A stretch of DNA of 64,000 nucleotides from Montifringilla adamsi (Eukaryota; Chordata; Aves; Passeriformes; Passeridae). Location of the stretch: assembly GCA_017590115.1 (NCBI GenBank), contig JAGGNK010007448.1:3698815-3762814 (forward strand), in the 5' to 3' direction. The notes under the pieces are model-generated. The model was not told the origin of the DNA. It worked only from the letters and a program-made list of their open reading frames with translations, and did no database searches. Shown one piece after another: positions 59,933 through 64,000 of this stretch. Made by a program: the position numbers and the translations under genes. Within the stretch, counting starts at the first letter, position 1, and every line of letters starts with the position of its first letter.

Positions 59933-59992
59933 CTCCTGAATTATCACTGATTCTCCTGAGCTATCACTGATTCTCCTGAGCTGTCACTGACT
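59933..59992. repeat. 20-bp tandem repeat, three copies
   Basis: CTCCTGAGCTATCACTGATT is repeated three times with one to three changes per copy, followed by a partial CTCAGG. Confidence 0.93.
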
Positions 59993-61462
59993 CTCAGGCC
60001 ACAGTCTGATAGACTTTAGGAAGGGCTGGTATGGAAGGAACATGGTTTCTTTCACAGAAGCATCCTTAGTGTGGAGAAAGGCCTTTCTTGGAAGGTTTAT
60101 TATGCCTTGTGTGTCTGGGAAATTTTGTTGAATGAATCTGTGTCTCAGTGGTTGCTGATGGGTGGCAACAGCCTGGGGTTTGTGTGCAGATAAACAGGGA
60201 AGGAAATAGGGTTAAATTCAGTGAAGTGTTGCCCACTGGCATCTGGATACCATTGCCAATGAGCCAACAGGCCAGCAGAATGTGGGATGCAGACAGTGAG
60301 GAAAACGTTCCCTGAAGGGCAATCAGAAGATGCACTGTCCAACTGATCAGTGCACAGTGAAGCTTTGTCATGGCTGTCATGAGCTCTGCCATGAAATGAA
60401 TGAATAAATGAAATTAGAAGTGGAACTGGAATCCAGCCCCTCTCTCCTCTTGTGGATGAACAATGGAAGGATTAATAAGTGCTCCCCAACTGTGCACAGA
60501 TAGAGGAATAAACAGATATAAAACCCTGCTTCAGGTTTGGAGACCTGTCCTACCAGGAAAGAAAAACCTTTCCCCCCTGCCACAGCACTGCAGGGTAATT
60601 CTCATTCCAGTCTGCCCCACCACCATTCTGCAATCAAATCCCTTTTCAGAGTTACATTTCTGACTGTGGTTCCAGACCTCAGACAACCTGGGAGTTTCTC
60701 TGCTGATGCTGTGCTGTATGAGCCCTCTCACACGTGTTCCTGTGCTTTTCCTGCCTGAAGACCATTACTGATAATTAGTTAGTGTAAAATGAGAGGAGTT
60801 TTGTTTGGCATTCCTTAGAACACTCTCTTTCTCCCAGCTCTCTGGCCTGGGGCTGCCTGCTACACCCAGTGCTTCTGGAGCACAGCTTTCCCATCACTGC
60901 ATGATGGAGGATTATTTCATTAATGGATCTAATGATACTTTGTCTTTGGTGCTGACGATCTTTGTGGCAGTGCTGTGCAATCTTTAATTAACTTTGAGCC
61001 TGCCAGGCACTACGAGGATGTTGATAACCTGCAACAAATGCAGCAGAAGCTTGAAGGCCTGGCGTGGTAAAATAACCTTGTGCAAGGTCACACAGTGACT
61101 CTTGGCTGGGTTGAGGTTTGATGCCAAGTCTCCTGGTGAAGCAAAGCTGTAAAAAAAAGTACATTTCCCTGCTAAAAAGTGTGAAGTGGGGTAATCCAGG
61201 CGAGGAACGTGAAGTGCTTGGGGGACCAGGCAGGTGTTCAGGAGCGTGGTGGCTGCACTGCTCAGTCCCAGGGCTGTCAGGGCAGTGTTTGAGTTTGCAT
61301 TTGGCTGTGTTGGTTATGCAGCACACGGGGCAGGGACAGGCATTTAATGTGTGGATTAAAAGTGAGGTGTCACACCAGGGCTGCCAGCAGGGAATACACA
61401 CTTACAGGCACACGGGGAACAGGGAGATGCAGAGACCTTGTACAGGCCCTGTCGTGGATGTG

Positions 61463-61556
61463 GATTTGTTAAAAACTCTGCTGATTTCTTACAGGATTTG
61501 TTAAAAACTGTGCTGATTTCTTACAGGATTTGTTAAAAAGTGTGATAATTTCTTCC
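61463..61556. repeat. 32-bp tandem repeat, about three copies
   Basis: Units start at 61463, 61495 and 61527, each beginning GATTTGTTAAAAA and carrying CTGATTTCTTACAG at its end. Copies one and two differ at one base, and the third is more diverged. Each unit ends with a pyrimidine-rich TTTCTTACAG resembling a 3' splice site. Confidence 0.93.
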
Positions 61557-64000
61557 ATTCAAAGCTTTTTGACTCCTGGAGCTCTGTGTTTTACCAACCC
61601 AGAGGCTCTGTGCTCATAAACCCTCATCTTCTGACCACCTTTCCATAAGATGCTCCTTGTCTGAGTTTTGGAGGTGCTATCCATGCACCTGTCCTGTTTT
61701 ATTTACATTTTTTTTTTCATGTATTCAGTGTGGAAGAAGCTGCTGGTCCCAGCTGCAAGGGTGTTGCTGGTGTCAGTATTGTAAAAGCATGAGTTTGAAA
61801 TCCTGAACAGATGCTTGCTCTTTCCTCTTCCCAGAGATCTGCTACCAGGGGAATCATTGCTTTGGACTTAAACCCTCCATATGTGCCCAGAGGTCAATGC
61901 TGAAATTTTGGTTACCCTGGAAACCAGGACAAAACGGAGCCAAGCCATTATTGCAATATGGGTCACTCATGGTAAAAAAAGAGAGAGAAAATCCCTCCCC
62001 TTCCAAGTGAGGTGTTTTCCATAGGGGAACCTGCAGGTTTGAGCAGGTCAGAGTTTGTCCTGTCTCCTGTGGGGTGGGAGATGAAGCCCTGAGATTCAGA
62101 GCACTTTGCTGGCCCCTGGTTTCCACTGCTGACTGCAGAGGTGGAGGGTGGGAAGTTGCACAGTCCTTGGGCAATCCCCTCCTGTTTCATAAGCAGCCAC
62201 CCTGTGCTTGTCAGTTCTTTGGGAAAAGCACCAAAATGAGATGCTAAGCCCACCCTTAATCCCTGAGAAAGGGAGGGGACATGGGTGCCATACCTGCCAT
62301 GGGATTTCAGATTGTTTCCTAAACATATTGCAGTGAGGTAAAGTCATACTCATCCCTTTGGAAAAGGGCCAGGTTGAACACTCAGAGATTTCAGTGATTT
62401 GCTAATTGTTGGGAAACATGACTGTCTGCAGGAGGCAAGAAACATGTCTTTTATTGTTCTGTTTGAAAACAAAGGCACTTCTGGTTTCAAGAAGGTTACA
62501 CAGTCTTGTGGGAGAGGGAATTTGGGTGAGAACAGGTGAAAATTACCTTCATATCTCCTCTGAGGTTTTCCCATGGCTTCATGACCCTTCTGTATTTATT
62601 TATGATTGTTTTCCTTGGCAGGCTATCAGAGCATTCCATGTCTCTTCCAGCTTGTTTTAAGCATGGATCCACCCTGCCAAGTCTTTGTGTGATGAAGATA
62701 TTCCACATTTAAGGAGCCACCTTAAAACACCACTTATATGTGCTGGCTCCTGTCCACATTCCACCTCTGTAGCCACATTATCTCACCCTCTTCTGCTTTC
62801 TTCCAGGATGCAGCTATGTTATATTTATGTTATGTTTTTCCTTCTTTACTTCCCCTGTTGCTGCTTTATTCCTGGCTTGTCACCTTCCTGGGTTTACCTC
62901 AGTTGCAACCTCTCCAAAATGCTGCTTCTGCAGCAGAAGGCACCTACAGTGATGGATTTGCAAGCTGCTGTACAAGCACCTTGCTGCAGCCTCTTATCTG
63001 GGTGTTCCTTGGGAAGAAGACTCTTCCTGCACAGCTGTTAGGGGGCAAACCCAAAAAGTGGGGCTGGTTTGCTTTAGATCAGGCTGTGTCTCTGACAGCA
63101 GCTTCATTTGGGGCGTGGGAACATCAGTACAGCACCCATACAGCTGCTGTGTCCATGGGAGGTGAAACTTCTGCTTTTCCTCACATTTCCTTCCTCCCTC
63201 CCTCCCCTTCGCTGTGGTCAGGCTCTCAGGGCACTCGCTGTGTCACTCCTTTTCCTGGGTAACTTCCCTTCTGGTATCTCAGCCCTGCTTCCCGACAGCT
63301 TTCCATAGCACCCAGTCTTGTGATCTGCAAAGGGTTAATGCTCTTCCTATGCTCCCACTGCTGTGGCTGCTTGGTTCCTCCTCTGTTGGAACAGAACTGG
63401 TTTTGTCTTGGTTGGTGCAGGCAATTCAAGGCCAAAGAAACACTTAAAAAAGCCCCCCAAAACATGCAAACTGAAAAGAACTGGGAGAAAAGGTGTATTT
63501 GAATAAATTCTTCATCAGAAACACTGCTTCAGGTTTTACTGTGTGCACAAAGCAGTCTTTGCTCTCCAAAAAGCACAGAATAGCCACCCAGGTTTTGTAG
63601 ATTCCAATATACAGCCCTCCAAGTGCAGGCAAACCTGCATCTGCCTCACCCACTCTTTTGGAATTTATTGCTTTGCAAGCAATGGAAATGGGCTCTCAGC
63701 AGTGCAGCCAATTAATATTCCATGTTCTTCTCCTGGCAAATGCCATAAAAGTGCTCATGTCTGGGAGCTGATGTCAAAAGCATGCCATGAACTCACCCCA
63801 GGGAGGGTTTGCCTTCTCCCTCTGGGTGATGTGAGAGTTCTTGAACTTTGCTTGCAGGAGCTGGGTTGCACTTTCTGCTGCAGCCATTGCAACATTTTCC
63901 TGTCATCTAGTGTCAAGTCATGGCAGTGAAACCACAAACACGAGGCTCAGGAGCCTTGGCACGGTCAGTGCCCATGGCAGTGCTCTCAGTATTCACAGAA

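Larger units (their letters stand above)
59195..64000. other. Unique non-coding DNA with short tandem repeats
   Basis: No exon or transposon recognised. Contains tandem repeats at 59933-59992 and 61463-61556. Frames up to 174 codons (62738-63262) lack domains. Confidence 0.5.

Noticed and set aside
1..64000. tRNA, rRNA, CRISPR arrays, bacterial operons, prophage
   Set aside because: No cloverleaf-box sequences, spaced direct repeats or dense coding were seen, and the vertebrate repeat content excludes a prokaryotic source.

Overview
This window looks like ordinary nuclear DNA from a bird, probably a songbird. It carries many 3' ends of CR1 LINEs. Their typical signs are the 'GGTTGGAAGGGA...' segment in minus copies, the 'TCCCTTCCAACCCAAACC' segment in plus copies, and an octamer-like ATTCTATG tail. 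It also carries a solo endogenous-retrovirus LTR, a broken retroviral pol scrap, low CpG outside one small island, and long A/T homopolymers. There are no operons, bacterial-style genes, tRNA or rRNA genes, or CRISPR arrays.

I find no protein-coding exon I can support. The open frames are short, have the Pro/Ser/Cys/Trp-rich composition of translated non-coding DNA, or run over CR1 copies. The window is best read as intergenic or deep-intronic sequence.

Layout. 1-12.6 kb: mostly unique DNA with six CR1 fragments (316-585 minus, 1760-1845 plus, 2462-2830 minus, 5262-5345 plus, 10195-10382 plus, 11443-11905 minus), A/T-rich tracts, and a perfect RFX X-box at 4737-4752. 12.6-13 kb: a G-quadruplex motif followed by a retroviral pol scrap. 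13-25 kb: unique DNA, an AT-rich candidate conserved element (18.96-19.35 kb), a second perfect X-box (21832-21847), and a divergent CR1 pair (24.8-25.24 kb). 25-39 kb: candidate regulatory blocks, an assembly gap inside a poly-C tract (31.17 kb), and a 21-bp minisatellite (31.6 kb). 39.2-40 kb: a complete solo LTR with 5-bp target-site duplications. 41-44 kb: an X-box-like site and a roughly 1.1-kb fossil of CR1 reverse transcriptase. 46-55.9 kb: two young, nearly identical CR1 copies, an old CR1 3' region, and a CpG island lying between inverted CR1 pieces (55.33-55.80 kb). 56-64 kb: unique DNA with short tandem repeats and one homeodomain-rich candidate element.

The most checkable observations are two exact RFX X-box palindromes (about 0.004 expected by chance in 64 kb), the CpG island with a G-quadruplex motif between inverted CR1 arms, the solo LTR with matching TSDs, and the reverse-transcriptase fossil. 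No new gene system was found. Conservation claims are inferences from base composition and motifs, because no alignment could be run.
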